Shown: piece by piece, positions 8,978 through 17,092 of the stretch
How the letters are laid out: every line of letters starts with the position of its first letter
Position numbering within the stretch: the first letter of the stretch is position 1
Source of the DNA: Verrucomicrobiaceae bacterium
GTDB lineage: Bacteria > Verrucomicrobiota > Verrucomicrobiia > Chthoniobacterales > Chthoniobacteraceae
Direction: 5' to 3'
Length of the DNA stretch: 33,052 nt
Assembly (NCBI GenBank): GCA_005791535.1
Contig: SXWH01000270.1
Location: forward strand, 1-33,052
The notes under the pieces: model-generated
Seen by the model: only the letters and a program-made list of their open reading frames with translations
Database searches by the model: none
What the model was told of the DNA's origin: nothing
Program-made: the position numbers and the translations under genes

Positions 8978-9952
8978 ATGAAACGCATTCTTTCCGGCAT
9001 CAAACCGACCGGCGCGCCGCATCTCGGCAACTACTTTGGCATGATGAAGCCCGCCATCGAGCTTCAGTCGCAGGGCGAGGCCTATTACTTCATCGCGGAC
9101 TATCACGCGCTGACGACCGTGCGTGATCCGCAGGCGATGCGGGACAATACGCGGGGCGTGGCGCTGGATTTCCTCGCGTGCGGACTGGACCCGGAGAAGG
9201 CGACCATTTTCCGCCAGAGCGATGTGCCCGAGCACACGGAGCTGGCGTGGATTCTTTCGTGCGTGACGCCGATGCCGATGCTGGAGAATTGCCACGCTTA
9301 CAAGGACCATGTGGCCAAGGGAAAGGTGCCGGACCACGGGCTGTTTGCGTATCCGGTGCTGATGGCGGCGGATATCTTGATCTACGACTCGAACATCGTC
9401 CCCGTGGGGCGCGACCAGAAGCAGCATGTCGAAGTGACGCGCGATCTGGCGTCGGTGATGAACCGGCTTTATGGCAAAAAGGAGCCGCTCTTTGTGATGC
9501 CCGAGGCGAGCATCCTGCCGCAGGTGGCTACGGTCATCGGGCTCGATGGCCAGAAGATGAGCAAGAGCTACAATAACACCGTCCCGCTTTTCGAAGCCGA
9601 GAAGCCGCTGCGGAAGAAGATTATGTCGATCGTCACGGATTCGACGCCCGTCGAAGCGCCGAAGGATCCGGCCAACAGCAGCATCGTGGCGCTTTATAAA
9701 CTGTTCGCGAGTGCCGCCGATGTGGAAAAGATGGAGGCGGATTTCCGCGCGGGCGGCCAGGGTTACGGGGTGTTCAAGCAGCGGCTGTTCGACGCGCTGT
9801 GGGAGTATTTCCGTCCCTTCCGCGAAATGCGCGAGCAACTCGCCGCCGACCCGGGATATGTGGACAGCGTCCTGCGCGCCGGGGCCGCAAAAGCCCGCGC
9901 AGTCGCCGCGAAAACCATGGACCGCGTCCGGCTCGCGACGGGGTTGCGATGA
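8978..9952 (+). CDS. trpS: Tryptophan--tRNA ligase
   Basis: Cytoplasmic class I aminoacyl-tRNA synthetase that activates tryptophan with ATP and charges tRNA-Trp. The 324-aa length is normal for bacterial TrpRS. The HIGH-type signature is APHLG within GAPHLGN (residues 12-18), and a perfect KMSKS loop stands at 193-197. Family-typical segments include YHALTT, the DVPEHTELAWIL block and PVGRDQKQHVE, which lines the Trp and ATP pocket. The start (MKRILSGIKPTG) agrees with the family. No Shine-Dalgarno is visible. A promoter follows before rplI, so the two genes are probably separate units. Confidence 0.97.
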   Translation: MKRILSGIKPTGAPHLGNYFGMMKPAIELQSQGEAYYFIADYHALTTVRDPQAMRDNTRGVALDFLACGLDPEKATIFRQSDVPEHTELAWILSCVTPMPMLENCHAYKDHVAKGKVPDHGLFAYPVLMAADILIYDSNIVPVGRDQKQHVEVTRDLASVMNRLYGKKEPLFVMPEASILPQVATVIGLDGQKMSKSYNNTVPLFEAEKPLRKKIMSIVTDSTPVEAPKDPANSSIVALYKLFASAADVEKMEADFRAGGQGYGVFKQRLFDALWEYFRPFREMREQLAADPGYVDSVLRAGAAKARAVAAKTMDRVRLATGLR

Positions 9953-10004
9953 TGAATCGGGGAGCGTTCCGGAGCGCCGGGGTGAAATTTAACCGAAAAC
10001 CGCT

Positions 10005-10033
10005 TTGACAAGTCGAGGTCGTGCCGTTATCCA
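10005..10033 (+). promoter_or_regulatory. Candidate sigma-70 promoter of rplI-dnaB
   Basis: A consensus -35 TTGACA (10005-10010) is followed after 17 bp by TATCCA (10028-10033). The start would be near 10040, about 33 nt before the rplI ATG. The -35 is perfect and the -10 is weak. Confidence 0.55.
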
Positions 10034-10072
10034 TCGCGCCCTTTTTCGTCAAAAACACAGCCAATTTTAGCC

Positions 10073-10630
10073 ATGCCTACCACCGAAGTCATCCTTACTG
10101 AACAGATTCACAATCTCGGCGTCGAAGCCGACATCGTGAAAGTCAAAGCCGGGTTCGCCCGTAATTTCCTTCTTCCGACCGGCAAGGCTCTGGCTGTGAC
10201 GCCTGCGACGCTCCGCCGCATCAACATCCTCAAGGCCAAGCGCGCCGAGCGTGAAGCGAAGGAACTCAACGATGCGCAGGAACTGGCGCGCAAGATCAAC
10301 AAGGTGACGCTCGATATCGAGCTCGAGACCGGCGAAACAGGCAAGGCATTCGGCTCGATCACGGCAGCGGACATCGCGGAGAAGCTCAAGGCAGCCCTCG
10401 GTGGACACATCGAAATCGACCGCCACAAGATTCATCTCGACCGCCCGATCAAGGACAGCGGCAAGCACGAAGTCTCCATCAAGGTCCACCACGACGTCAC
10501 CGCGACCGTGGAAGTGAACGTCTCCGCGAAGGGCGCAGCCCAGGCGGAAGGCGAAGGCAAGGAAGACGAGAAGGCCGGCAGCTTCAAAGCCAAGGCCAAG
10601 GCCAAGCACAAGGCACCCGCGAAGGAGTAA
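10073..10630 (+). CDS. rplI: Large ribosomal subunit protein bL9
   Basis: Binds 23S rRNA near the L1 stalk. The N-terminal domain shows the family pattern (EVILTEQIHNLG, then VKVKAGFARNFLLPTGKA at about 23-40), then a long connecting helix (about 52-76) and a C-terminal domain with GSITAADIAE. At 185 aa it exceeds the usual length of about 150; the extra tail after about residue 150 is Glu/Lys/Ala-rich with KAKAKAKHKAPAKE and looks disordered. The usual partners rpsF, ssb and rpsR are absent here; trpS lies upstream and dnaB starts 6 nt after the stop, which keeps the common rplI-dnaB link. No Shine-Dalgarno is visible at the start. Confidence 0.97.
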   Translation: MPTTEVILTEQIHNLGVEADIVKVKAGFARNFLLPTGKALAVTPATLRRINILKAKRAEREAKELNDAQELARKINKVTLDIELETGETGKAFGSITAADIAEKLKAALGGHIEIDRHKIHLDRPIKDSGKHEVSIKVHHDVTATVEVNVSAKGAAQAEGEGKEDEKAGSFKAKAKAKHKAPAKE

Positions 10631-10636
10631 CGTCGT

Positions 10637-12097
10637 ATGGCCGAGGACGCCAAACAGGCTAATCCGAGGCGCGACAGGCCGGACCGAGGGACCGGCCCTG
10701 ACCTGAAATCAAAGGTCAGTTATTTACCGGATATTCACCGGTTATTGCCACAGGCACCCGAGGCAGAACAGGGTGTCCTGAGCAGCTTCCTACTCGCGCC
10801 CAGGGAAGTCGGTGCGATGTGCGCCGAGGCGGTCATCAAGCCGTCGCACTTCCACATTCCCGCGCATTCGCTCGTGTACGAGGTCCTGCTGGAATTGTGG
10901 GACAAGGGTCAGGCGATGGATTTCATCACCATCACCCAGATTCTTCGCGACAAAAACAAGCTGGAATCTGTCGGCGGCGCGGGGTTCATCACGTCGCTCT
11001 ACACCTTCCTGCCGACTGCGGCGAACGCGCAGTACTACATCGACATGCTTCAGGAGAAGTATGTCCTCCGCGAAATCATTCGCGTCTGCACGGAATACGC
11101 GGCGCGCAGCTACGACGAGCAGGACGAAGTCAAAGGGTTGCTCGACAAGGTGGAGCAGGAAATTTTCGCCATCTCGAAGGACCGCTACAAGGAGAAGGCG
11201 GCGTCGATGAAGGACATGGTCATGAAGGCCATCGGCGACATCCAGAAACTCTACGACAACCGTGGAAAGATCATGGGCCTCGAGACGGGCTTCAAGGTGT
11301 TCGACCAGATGTCCGACGGTTTGCACGGCGCGGAAATGTTCGTCATAGCGGCGCGTCCCTCGATGGGAAAGACGGCGTTCGCCATGAATATCGCGGAGCA
11401 CATCGCGGTGAACCTCGGACACGCGGTGGCCGTGTTCTCGCTCGAAATGAGCTCGCAGCAGCTCGTGCAGCGTCTCCTTTGCTCGCTCGCGCGGGTGAAC
11501 ATGGGCAGCATCCGCAACGGCTTCCTCAGCGAACGCGACTTCCCCGCCCTCACGGCCGCTGCCGCCAAGCTCGCCGCGGCGAAAATCCTGATCGATGACA
11601 CGAGCGGCCTTTCCATTCTGGAGCTCCGCGCGAAGGCCCGCCGCATGAAGGCGCAGCACAACATCCAGGCCATCTTCATCGACTACCTCCAGCTTCTCCG
11701 CAGTCCGAGCAAACGCGCGCAGGACAACCGCCAGCTCGAAATCGCGGAAATCAGCTCCGGCTTGAAGGCACTCGCGAAGGAACTCGACATCCCGATTGTC
11801 GTGCTCGCACAGCTTAACCGTAATCCCGAATCGCGCACTGGCGAAAGCAAGGGCCGGCCGCGCTTGAGCGACCTCCGTGAATCCGGCAGCATCGCGCAGG
11901 ACGCCGACGTCGTGGGCCTGCTCGTCCGCGAGGAATACTACGCGGAAAACGATCAGCAGCGCGACGAGATGAAAGGCAAGGCGACGCTCATCATCGCGAA
12001 GCAGCGTAACGGTCCCGTCGGCGATGTGCCGCTGACCTTCCTCAAGGAATTCACGCGCTTCGAGGATCGCGCCGACGCACCGGCCGAGCAGGGTTAA
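10637..12097 (+). CDS. dnaB: Replicative DNA helicase DnaB
   Basis: Hexameric 5'-3' helicase of the replication fork. The 486-aa protein has the N-terminal primase-interacting domain (about 40-140), a linker, and the RecA-like ATPase domain. Walker A is ARPSMGKT with Lys245, Walker B-type IDYLQLL lies at about 350, and the conserved AQLNR and DLRESGSIAQDAD motifs follow. The first 25 residues are a charged, proline-rich extension. The start is supported by a clear Shine-Dalgarno, GAAGGAG overlapping the end of rplI, 9 nt before the ATG, implying translational coupling. There is no sign of an intein. Confidence 0.97.
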   Translation: MAEDAKQANPRRDRPDRGTGPDLKSKVSYLPDIHRLLPQAPEAEQGVLSSFLLAPREVGAMCAEAVIKPSHFHIPAHSLVYEVLLELWDKGQAMDFITITQILRDKNKLESVGGAGFITSLYTFLPTAANAQYYIDMLQEKYVLREIIRVCTEYAARSYDEQDEVKGLLDKVEQEIFAISKDRYKEKAASMKDMVMKAIGDIQKLYDNRGKIMGLETGFKVFDQMSDGLHGAEMFVIAARPSMGKTAFAMNIAEHIAVNLGHAVAVFSLEMSSQQLVQRLLCSLARVNMGSIRNGFLSERDFPALTAAAAKLAAAKILIDDTSGLSILELRAKARRMKAQHNIQAIFIDYLQLLRSPSKRAQDNRQLEIAEISSGLKALAKELDIPIVVLAQLNRNPESRTGESKGRPRLSDLRESGSIAQDADVVGLLVREEYYAENDQQRDEMKGKATLIIAKQRNGPVGDVPLTFLKEFTRFEDRADAPAEQG

Positions 12098-12137
12098 CGC
12101 TCGACAAAACCCGGCCTGCCCGCGAGATTCCCGCCGC

Positions 12138-12503
12138 GTGTTCCAAATCATTTTCAATGAACTGAGTGCCGCTGAAATGGCGGCCCTGCCGAAGGACCTT
12201 CAGCTCGACCTGCTCGCCGAATTCGAGGTGTTGCCCGAGAATCCGGAGCAGCTCGACCCGGACAAATTCGGGAAGCTCGAGAGCCAGGGCAAGACGCTGT
12301 TCCGCTACCGCGCGAAGGACTACCGCATTTACTTCGAGCGCACCGTCGAGGGCATCACCGTCCACCGCGTGCTGCACAAAAACACGCTGCGCGATTTCCT
12401 TTTCCGTTCCAAACTCTCCACCGCCGAGGACGAACAGTTGAGCCGGAAGGCCGACTTCTGGAAGCTGATCGAAGCCGGTGCTCAAACACGCAAAACGAAA
12501 TGA
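12138..12503 (+). CDS. RelE/ParE-superfamily-like protein without a visible antitoxin
   Basis: A 121-aa protein whose middle (YRAKDYRIYFERT at about 56-68, then VHRVLHKNTLRDFLFR) matches the beta-sheet core and C-terminal strand of RelE/YafQ-type RNase toxins. It starts with GTG at 12138. It has a longer N-terminus (ALPKDLQLDLLAEFEVL) and a charged C-terminal tail not found in minimal toxins. No antitoxin gene of 60-100 codons lies beside it: dnaB is upstream and a membrane protein overlaps its stop by 4 nt. It may be a solitary or housekeeping member. The fold is fairly sure; activity is unknown. Confidence 0.7.
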   Translation: MFQIIFNELSAAEMAALPKDLQLDLLAEFEVLPENPEQLDPDKFGKLESQGKTLFRYRAKDYRIYFERTVEGITVHRVLHKNTLRDFLFRSKLSTAEDEQLSRKADFWKLIEAGAQTRKTK

Positions 12504-12784
12504 AACTCGGACTCTGGGCCTGCATCATCGCCGCCGTGGGCGTCGCGCATCTCGCACTTCTTTTCATCGTTGATCACTGGCGCCAGATGGGGAAACCCTA
12601 CGTCCCGCCGCCGGAACCGAATTTCAAGACGGCGATCTACCGCTACCAGGACGAGAAGGGCGTGGAAGTGAAGCGCGTGCAGGAGTTTGAAGTGAGCACC
12701 AAGTTCGCAGACCCGGACACGCTGGAGAAGCTCCCGCCTCCGCCAGCCGCGCCCGTTCAGGCAGGACCCGCCGCGAACAAGTAG
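12500..12784 (+). CDS. Small single-pass membrane protein, unknown function
   Basis: A 94-aa protein with one N-terminal transmembrane helix (about 4-24, LWACIIAAVGVAHLALLFIV) and a proline-rich periplasmic or cytoplasmic tail containing PPPEPNFKTAIYRYQDEKG and PPPPAAP. Its ATG overlaps the stop of the RelE-like gene as ATGA, so the two are translationally coupled and likely function together. I recognise no family. Confidence 0.75.
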   Translation: MKLGLWACIIAAVGVAHLALLFIVDHWRQMGKPYVPPPEPNFKTAIYRYQDEKGVEVKRVQEFEVSTKFADPDTLEKLPPPPAAPVQAGPAANK

Positions 12785-12842
12785 CGCCGGATTACATTTC
12801 TGCGTTTGCACAAATCACGAGCGGCACCTACACCGCCCGCCG

Positions 12843-14180
12843 ATGAATACAAATCGCCGCTCCTTCCTTAAAGAACTCGCCGCCGGAATCGTTGTCGCCC
12901 CTTGGGTAACCACTGGTCTTCGCGCGCAGTCTCCAAACGCAAAAATCCGTCACGCAACATTCGGCTGCTCCGGCATGGCGATGGCCGATGTCACCTCCAT
13001 CGCGGGCCACAAATCCGTAGAGGTCGTCGCGGCTTGCGATGTCGATGCATCCAAGGTCGCCGGATTTTTGCAGAAATTTCCCAATGCGAAAATCTACTCC
13101 GATTTCCGCGAACTTCTGGAAAAGGAGAAGGACCTCCAAACCGTCAACGTCTCGACTCCCGATCACATGCACGCGCCAATCGGCATGACCGCGCTGAATC
13201 GCGGAGTTCACGTTTACGGACAGAAGCCACTCACGCACAATCTCTATGAATGCCGCCGCCTCACCGAGGTTGCGCGGGAAAAGAAGCTCGTGACGCAAAT
13301 GGGCATTCAGATTCACAGCTCCACGGAATATCGCACCGCAGTGAAACTCGTGCAGGAGGGCGTCATCGGAAAAGTGAAGGAGGTTCACACGTGGAGCAGC
13401 AAAAAGTGGGGCGACAATGGAAAGATGCCAGCGAAGACCGACGAGCCTCCGAAGGATCTCAATTGGGATCTCTGGCTCGGAATCGCAGCCGAGCGACCAT
13501 TCATCGGCGGCGGCTGGTATCATCCCGGCAACTGGCGCAAGCGGCTCGACTTCGGCACGGGAACATTTGGCGACATGGGCTGCCACATTTACGATCCCGT
13601 CTTCAAGGCGCTCGCGCTCACGTACCCTCTCAGCGTGAAGAGCCGCGGAGCCGCGCCGAATGAGCACTCGTGGGCGACCGATGCGATCGTGGAATACGTC
13701 TTCCCCGGCACCGCATTTACCGCGGGTGAAACCGTGCGTGTGACTTGGTACGACGGCGACCAGCGACCGCCGCAGGATGTGCAGAACATGGCAATCGTCG
13801 CTGGAGACGCGAAGCGTGGCGCGCTCCCGGATCAGGGCAGTATCTTTTTGGGAACTGATGGAATCATGGTGCTCCCGCACATCGCGACTCCGCGACTCAT
13901 CGGCGAGAAATTTAACGACTTCAAATTTGAAAAGGCCGCCGCTGACAATCACTGGCACCAGTTCATCGAAGCGGCACTCGGGAACCGGAAAAACGGAGAC
14001 GCGAACTTCGATTACGCCGGCCCGATGACGGAGGCCGTGCTGCTTGGCAGCGTGGCGTCGCGCTTCCCGAATCAACTGCTTGAATGGGACGGCCCCGGCC
14101 TGAAGTTCAAGAACGTCGCGAAAGCGAATGACTACGTGAAACGCGTTTACAGGAAGGGCCACGAGGTCGCCGGGCTCTAA
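12843..14180 (+). CDS. Exported Gfo/Idh/MocA-family oxidoreductase
   Basis: A 445-aa NAD(P)-dependent sugar or inositol dehydrogenase-type protein. It begins with a twin-arginine signal (NRRSFLKELAAG, residues 4-15), so it is exported folded, presumably with its cofactor. The Rossmann domain (about 37-165) has the atypical glycine pattern FGCSGMAMADV in place of the usual GxGxxG. The EKP motif of the family appears as QKPLTHN, retaining the catalytic lysine. The C-terminal domain carries GTFGDMGCHIYD, with the active-site histidine. Secreted members are abundant in Verrucomicrobiota and Planctomycetota, and some act as NAD-dependent glycosidases. The substrate cannot be told from sequence. 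It stands apart from its neighbours by more than 50 nt. Confidence 0.9.
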   Translation: MNTNRRSFLKELAAGIVVAPWVTTGLRAQSPNAKIRHATFGCSGMAMADVTSIAGHKSVEVVAACDVDASKVAGFLQKFPNAKIYSDFRELLEKEKDLQTVNVSTPDHMHAPIGMTALNRGVHVYGQKPLTHNLYECRRLTEVAREKKLVTQMGIQIHSSTEYRTAVKLVQEGVIGKVKEVHTWSSKKWGDNGKMPAKTDEPPKDLNWDLWLGIAAERPFIGGGWYHPGNWRKRLDFGTGTFGDMGCHIYDPVFKALALTYPLSVKSRGAAPNEHSWATDAIVEYVFPGTAFTAGETVRVTWYDGDQRPPQDVQNMAIVAGDAKRGALPDQGSIFLGTDGIMVLPHIATPRLIGEKFNDFKFEKAAADNHWHQFIEAALGNRKNGDANFDYAGPMTEAVLLGSVASRFPNQLLEWDGPGLKFKNVAKANDYVKRVYRKGHEVAGL

Positions 14181-14337
14181 TTTAGAGAACGGCATCCATG
14201 TGCCGCGATTGTGCGTTTCTTTCGGGTGCAAACGTATTCCGCCGTTGACGAAATCGCGGCTTCGGAAGACGGTCACACGAGTTCTTTCACACACAGATTT
14301 GCGCCGTGATAAAGTTCCGGCGTCTACACTTTGCCCT

Positions 14338-14560
14338 GCATTGTTCGAGTATCAGGTGGAAATCCCGATCCGATGCTTAATGCAATCAATGGAGGCCGGG
14401 GAGGGCGTGTTTAGGTCATGCCTTAGTTGGAAGACCGAGGCCCGTCCCAGGTCATCCGCCCGTTACCTACGAGGGAACGGGAACTCCGCCTAAACGGCAA
14501 AAGCGGGGCAATCTCATTGCGGCGCGCAGGCCTTCAAAAGCCTGCGCGCCGTTTTTCTTT
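14338..14560 (+). ncRNA. Probable structured RNA or carA leader, family not recognised
   Basis: About 220 nt with no convincing gene but several stems. The first hairpin spans 14338-14383, with GCATT/AATGC and an inner ATC.GG/CC.GAT stem. A GTTTAGG (14409-14415) with CCTAAAC (14489-14495) pairing encloses two hairpins. One is GCCTT.GTT with a GGAA tetraloop (14420-14441); the other is CCCGTT/AACGGG (14459-14481). The segment ends in a strong intrinsic terminator. A TACACT lies just upstream at about 14325-14330 as a possible -10. It may be a stand-alone small RNA or an attenuator of carA, which starts 60 nt later. 6S RNA is the first alternative to test; I could not confirm its consensus. SRP, RNase P and tmRNA signatures are absent. 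Confidence 0.5.
14521..14560 (+). terminator. Strong intrinsic terminator upstream of carA
   Basis: A perfect 11-bp GC stem (GGCGCGCAGGC 14521-14531, GCCTGCGCGCC 14540-14550) with an 8-nt loop is followed by GTTTTTCTTT. It lies 60 nt before the carA ATG and reads in the carA direction. Confidence 0.88.
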
Positions 14561-14619
14561 CGAAAACGATCACTTTTTTCTTCACGTGGGCGCGTGGGTG
14601 AGCATCTTCCGCGGCGCAC

Positions 14620-15786
14620 ATGCGCGCAGTCCTTGCTCTCGAAGATGGTCGTTTCTTTTCAGGTGAATCCTTCGGTGCCACCGGCACCCGGACGGGTGAA
14701 GCCTGTTTCAATACATCGATGTCCGGCTATCAGGAGGTTCTCACCGATCCTTCCTATCGCGGACAAATCGTGGCGATGACCGCGCCGCAGATTGGAAATT
14801 ACGGCGTCAATCCTCTCGATGACGAAAGCAGTGCCGTGCACGTGCGCGGATTCGTCATCGAGGAACTCTCGCCCATCACGAGCAACTGGCGCGCGACCGG
14901 CGACCTCGATGCATACCTGAAGAAATGGGGCGTCCCGGGCATTCAGGGTATCGACACCCGTGCACTCACCAAGCACCTCCGCTCCCGCGGCGCGATGCGG
15001 TCGTGCATCAGTTCCGAACTCACGCCCGAGCAAGCCATCGCGCAGGCAAAAGCATCCGCGCCGATGGCGGGCAGCGATTTCGTGAAAGAAGTGACGCCCA
15101 CCGCGCCGTTCGACTGGGATCCGCAGGACCGTGAATCGGCCGAATGGACGATCATCAAAGGCGACGGCTCCAATACAGAAATTCGCGAAGGCCGCGAAGT
15201 ATTTCGCAAGCTCCCGCCCGCCCGCTTCAATATCGTGGCCTACGATTTCGGGATGAAGAAGAACATCCTTCGGCGTCTGCGGCAGGAAGGCTTCCGTGTG
15301 CGCGTCGTGCCTGCGGATTTTTCCGCGGAAGACGTACTTGCCATGAAGCCCGACGGCGTCTTCCTCAGCAACGGCCCCGGCGATCCCGGCGCGCTGACGT
15401 ACGTCCACTCGAACATTCGCAAACTCATGGGACGGACGCCGATTTTCGGAATCTGCCTCGGACATCAAATGCTCGGGTATGCGGTAGGCGGGAAAACGTT
15501 CAAACTGAAGTTTGGCCATCGCGGGGGCAATCAACCGGTGAAGGACCTGCGCACCGGCAAAGTCGCGATCACGTCGCAGAATCATGGATTCGCAGTGGAC
15601 GCGGACTCACTGCCGTCTGATGTCGAGGTGACGCACATCAACCTCAACGACCAAACCGTGGAAGGCCTTGCGTACAAATCGCATCCGATTTTTTCGGTTC
15701 AATATCACCCCGAAGCCGCGCCCGGCCCGAACGATGCCACCTATTTCTTCAAGCAATTTGCCGACATGATCGCAGCGACCAGGTAA
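14620..15786 (+). CDS. carA: Carbamoyl-phosphate synthase small (glutaminase) subunit
   Basis: Hydrolyses glutamine and channels ammonia to CarB for carbamoyl phosphate, the precursor of pyrimidines and arginine. The 388-aa length is normal. The N-terminal CarA domain (LALEDGRFFSGESFG, TGEACFNTSMSGYQEVLTDPSY) is followed by the class I glutamine amidotransferase domain with the nucleophile Cys279 in GICLGHQ and the His363/Glu365 pair in QYHPEAAPGP. carB is not next to it; an FHA-domain gene follows. No Shine-Dalgarno is visible. The strong terminator 60 nt upstream suggests either an independent RNA gene or leader control of carA. Confidence 0.97.
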   Translation: MRAVLALEDGRFFSGESFGATGTRTGEACFNTSMSGYQEVLTDPSYRGQIVAMTAPQIGNYGVNPLDDESSAVHVRGFVIEELSPITSNWRATGDLDAYLKKWGVPGIQGIDTRALTKHLRSRGAMRSCISSELTPEQAIAQAKASAPMAGSDFVKEVTPTAPFDWDPQDRESAEWTIIKGDGSNTEIREGREVFRKLPPARFNIVAYDFGMKKNILRRLRQEGFRVRVVPADFSAEDVLAMKPDGVFLSNGPGDPGALTYVHSNIRKLMGRTPIFGICLGHQMLGYAVGGKTFKLKFGHRGGNQPVKDLRTGKVAITSQNHGFAVDADSLPSDVEVTHINLNDQTVEGLAYKSHPIFSVQYHPEAAPGPNDATYFFKQFADMIAATR

Positions 15787-15845
15787 CCCCGCTTTCATAA
15801 AGTTCCGCCTTTCACAAACTCACGCACCCATCTATCTCACCAGCC

Positions 15846-16364
15846 ATGCCGAAGCTCCAAATCAACCTCCCCGACGGTTCCACAATCGACACCGAACTCA
15901 CCGACGAAGTCGTGACGGTCGGGCGCGTTTCCGATAACTCCATTCAGGTCGAAGACGGCAGCGTCTCGAGCCATCACGCCCAACTCTCCATCACCGAAGG
16001 TGGCGACTACATCCTGCAAGACCTCGGTTCGACGAACGGCACGCGCCTGAATGGTAAGCAGGTCACCGAAGGCGAGCAGCATAAATTGCAAAACGGCGAC
16101 AAAATCCGCTTCGGTTCCATCGAAGCATTCTACGGAAGCGAGAACGCCGCGACCGAACGCGAAGAAATGCCGGAAGCCGCCGAGCACACGCAGAAACCCG
16201 CGGCGAAAAGCGTGAAGCCGTCAAACTTCCAGAACGCCTCGCCGTTCCAGAAGAAATCCAAGAAAAAGGATCCCGCTGCACTCGCCGTGTGGGCCATCGC
16301 TGCGCTCGGCCTCATCTCGCTGCTCGTCGCCACGATGATGGCAATCGGCATCACTGCGCGGTAG
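15846..16364 (+). CDS. FHA-domain protein with C-terminal membrane anchor
   Basis: A 172-aa protein. Residues about 1-92 form a forkhead-associated domain, which binds phosphothreonine: GRVSDNSIQVEDGSVSSHHAQL and DLGSTNGTRLNG carry the conserved Gly-Arg, Ser-x-x-His and Thr-Asn-Gly residues. A low-complexity linker rich in Ala, Glu and Lys (about 97-142) leads to one hydrophobic helix near 145-170 that ends almost at the C-terminus, so it is probably tail-anchored with the FHA domain in the cytoplasm. It implies a Ser/Thr kinase partner elsewhere; none is seen beside it. It lies 59 nt after carA and may be cotranscribed. Confidence 0.9.
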   Translation: MPKLQINLPDGSTIDTELTDEVVTVGRVSDNSIQVEDGSVSSHHAQLSITEGGDYILQDLGSTNGTRLNGKQVTEGEQHKLQNGDKIRFGSIEAFYGSENAATEREEMPEAAEHTQKPAAKSVKPSNFQNASPFQKKSKKKDPAALAVWAIAALGLISLLVATMMAIGITAR

Positions 16365-16547
16365 TTCCGGTTGCAAATGCATTTTCGACCCGCTCTTGAG
16401 CAGCAGGTGTAATCCGAGGCTTGGGCGACCGGGATAATAGTCCATTTCCCGGAATAGAGTTTTATGCGCCTCGCTCCCTCGGGCGTTTCAAACAGTCGCC
16501 ATCGTTCACTGTTGAAGCCGGGGTTGAAATTGCCACTGGCATAAGCG

Positions 16548-17069
16548 ATGCTAGGAAAAGTCGAAACAATCATGCTGACTCTTTCCAGTCGTGCGAAGCT
16601 ACACAGCCCGGAGACTCACAAGGCGCTTCAGGCCGCCGAGGGATACGTGTTTCTGGGACTCCACCGGGAGGCGCTGAAGGAACTCGATACGATTCCCCCC
16701 CTCGATCAGGAGGATTCCGACGTGATGATTGCCCGCATCCGGATTCTACTCCACCTCGGCCGCTTCTCCGCCGCAGCTCGCCTCTCCGCCCGTGGGGAAT
16801 CAATCTATACGGAGGAGGACGAATTCACCGTCCAGCGAGCCTTCGCTTTGCACCAACTCGACAAACGCGACGAGGCGGCAAAAGTAATTCAAAGTGCGCC
16901 CGAGTGGCTTCGTCGCACCGGCATTCTCCACTACAATCTCGGATGCTATCAGGCCCGCTGGGGAAATATTCAGACCGCGCGCCAGTGCGTGAACGCAGCG
17001 ATCCAGCTAAACGCAGCCATTGAACTGAGCATGAAAAAGGACCCGGATCTTGCCGGGCTGTGGAACTGA
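16548..17069 (+). CDS. TPR-like repeat protein
   Basis: A 173-aa all-helical protein with about three TPR-type helix pairs: ALQAAEGYVFLGLHREALKE (about 27-46), VMIARIRILLHLGRFSAAAR, FALHQLDKRDEAAKV, and ILHYNLGCYQARWGNIQTAR near 125-144. Such repeats are protein-interaction scaffolds. There is no signal peptide. An internal ATG at 16572 (MLTLSSRAKLHSPE) is preceded by AGGAAAAG and may be the true start. The gene converges with the lipoprotein gene on the other strand, 23 nt away. Confidence 0.75.
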   Translation: MLGKVETIMLTLSSRAKLHSPETHKALQAAEGYVFLGLHREALKELDTIPPLDQEDSDVMIARIRILLHLGRFSAAARLSARGESIYTEEDEFTVQRAFALHQLDKRDEAAKVIQSAPEWLRRTGILHYNLGCYQARWGNIQTARQCVNAAIQLNAAIELSMKKDPDLAGLWN

Positions 17070-17092
17070 TTCACGCTTCCGCCCCGCGGTTT

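Noticed and set aside
14338..14520. SRP RNA, RNase P RNA or tmRNA
   Set aside because: A GGAA tetraloop is present, but the SRP domain IV consensus around it is not. The RNase P and tmRNA core signatures are also missing.
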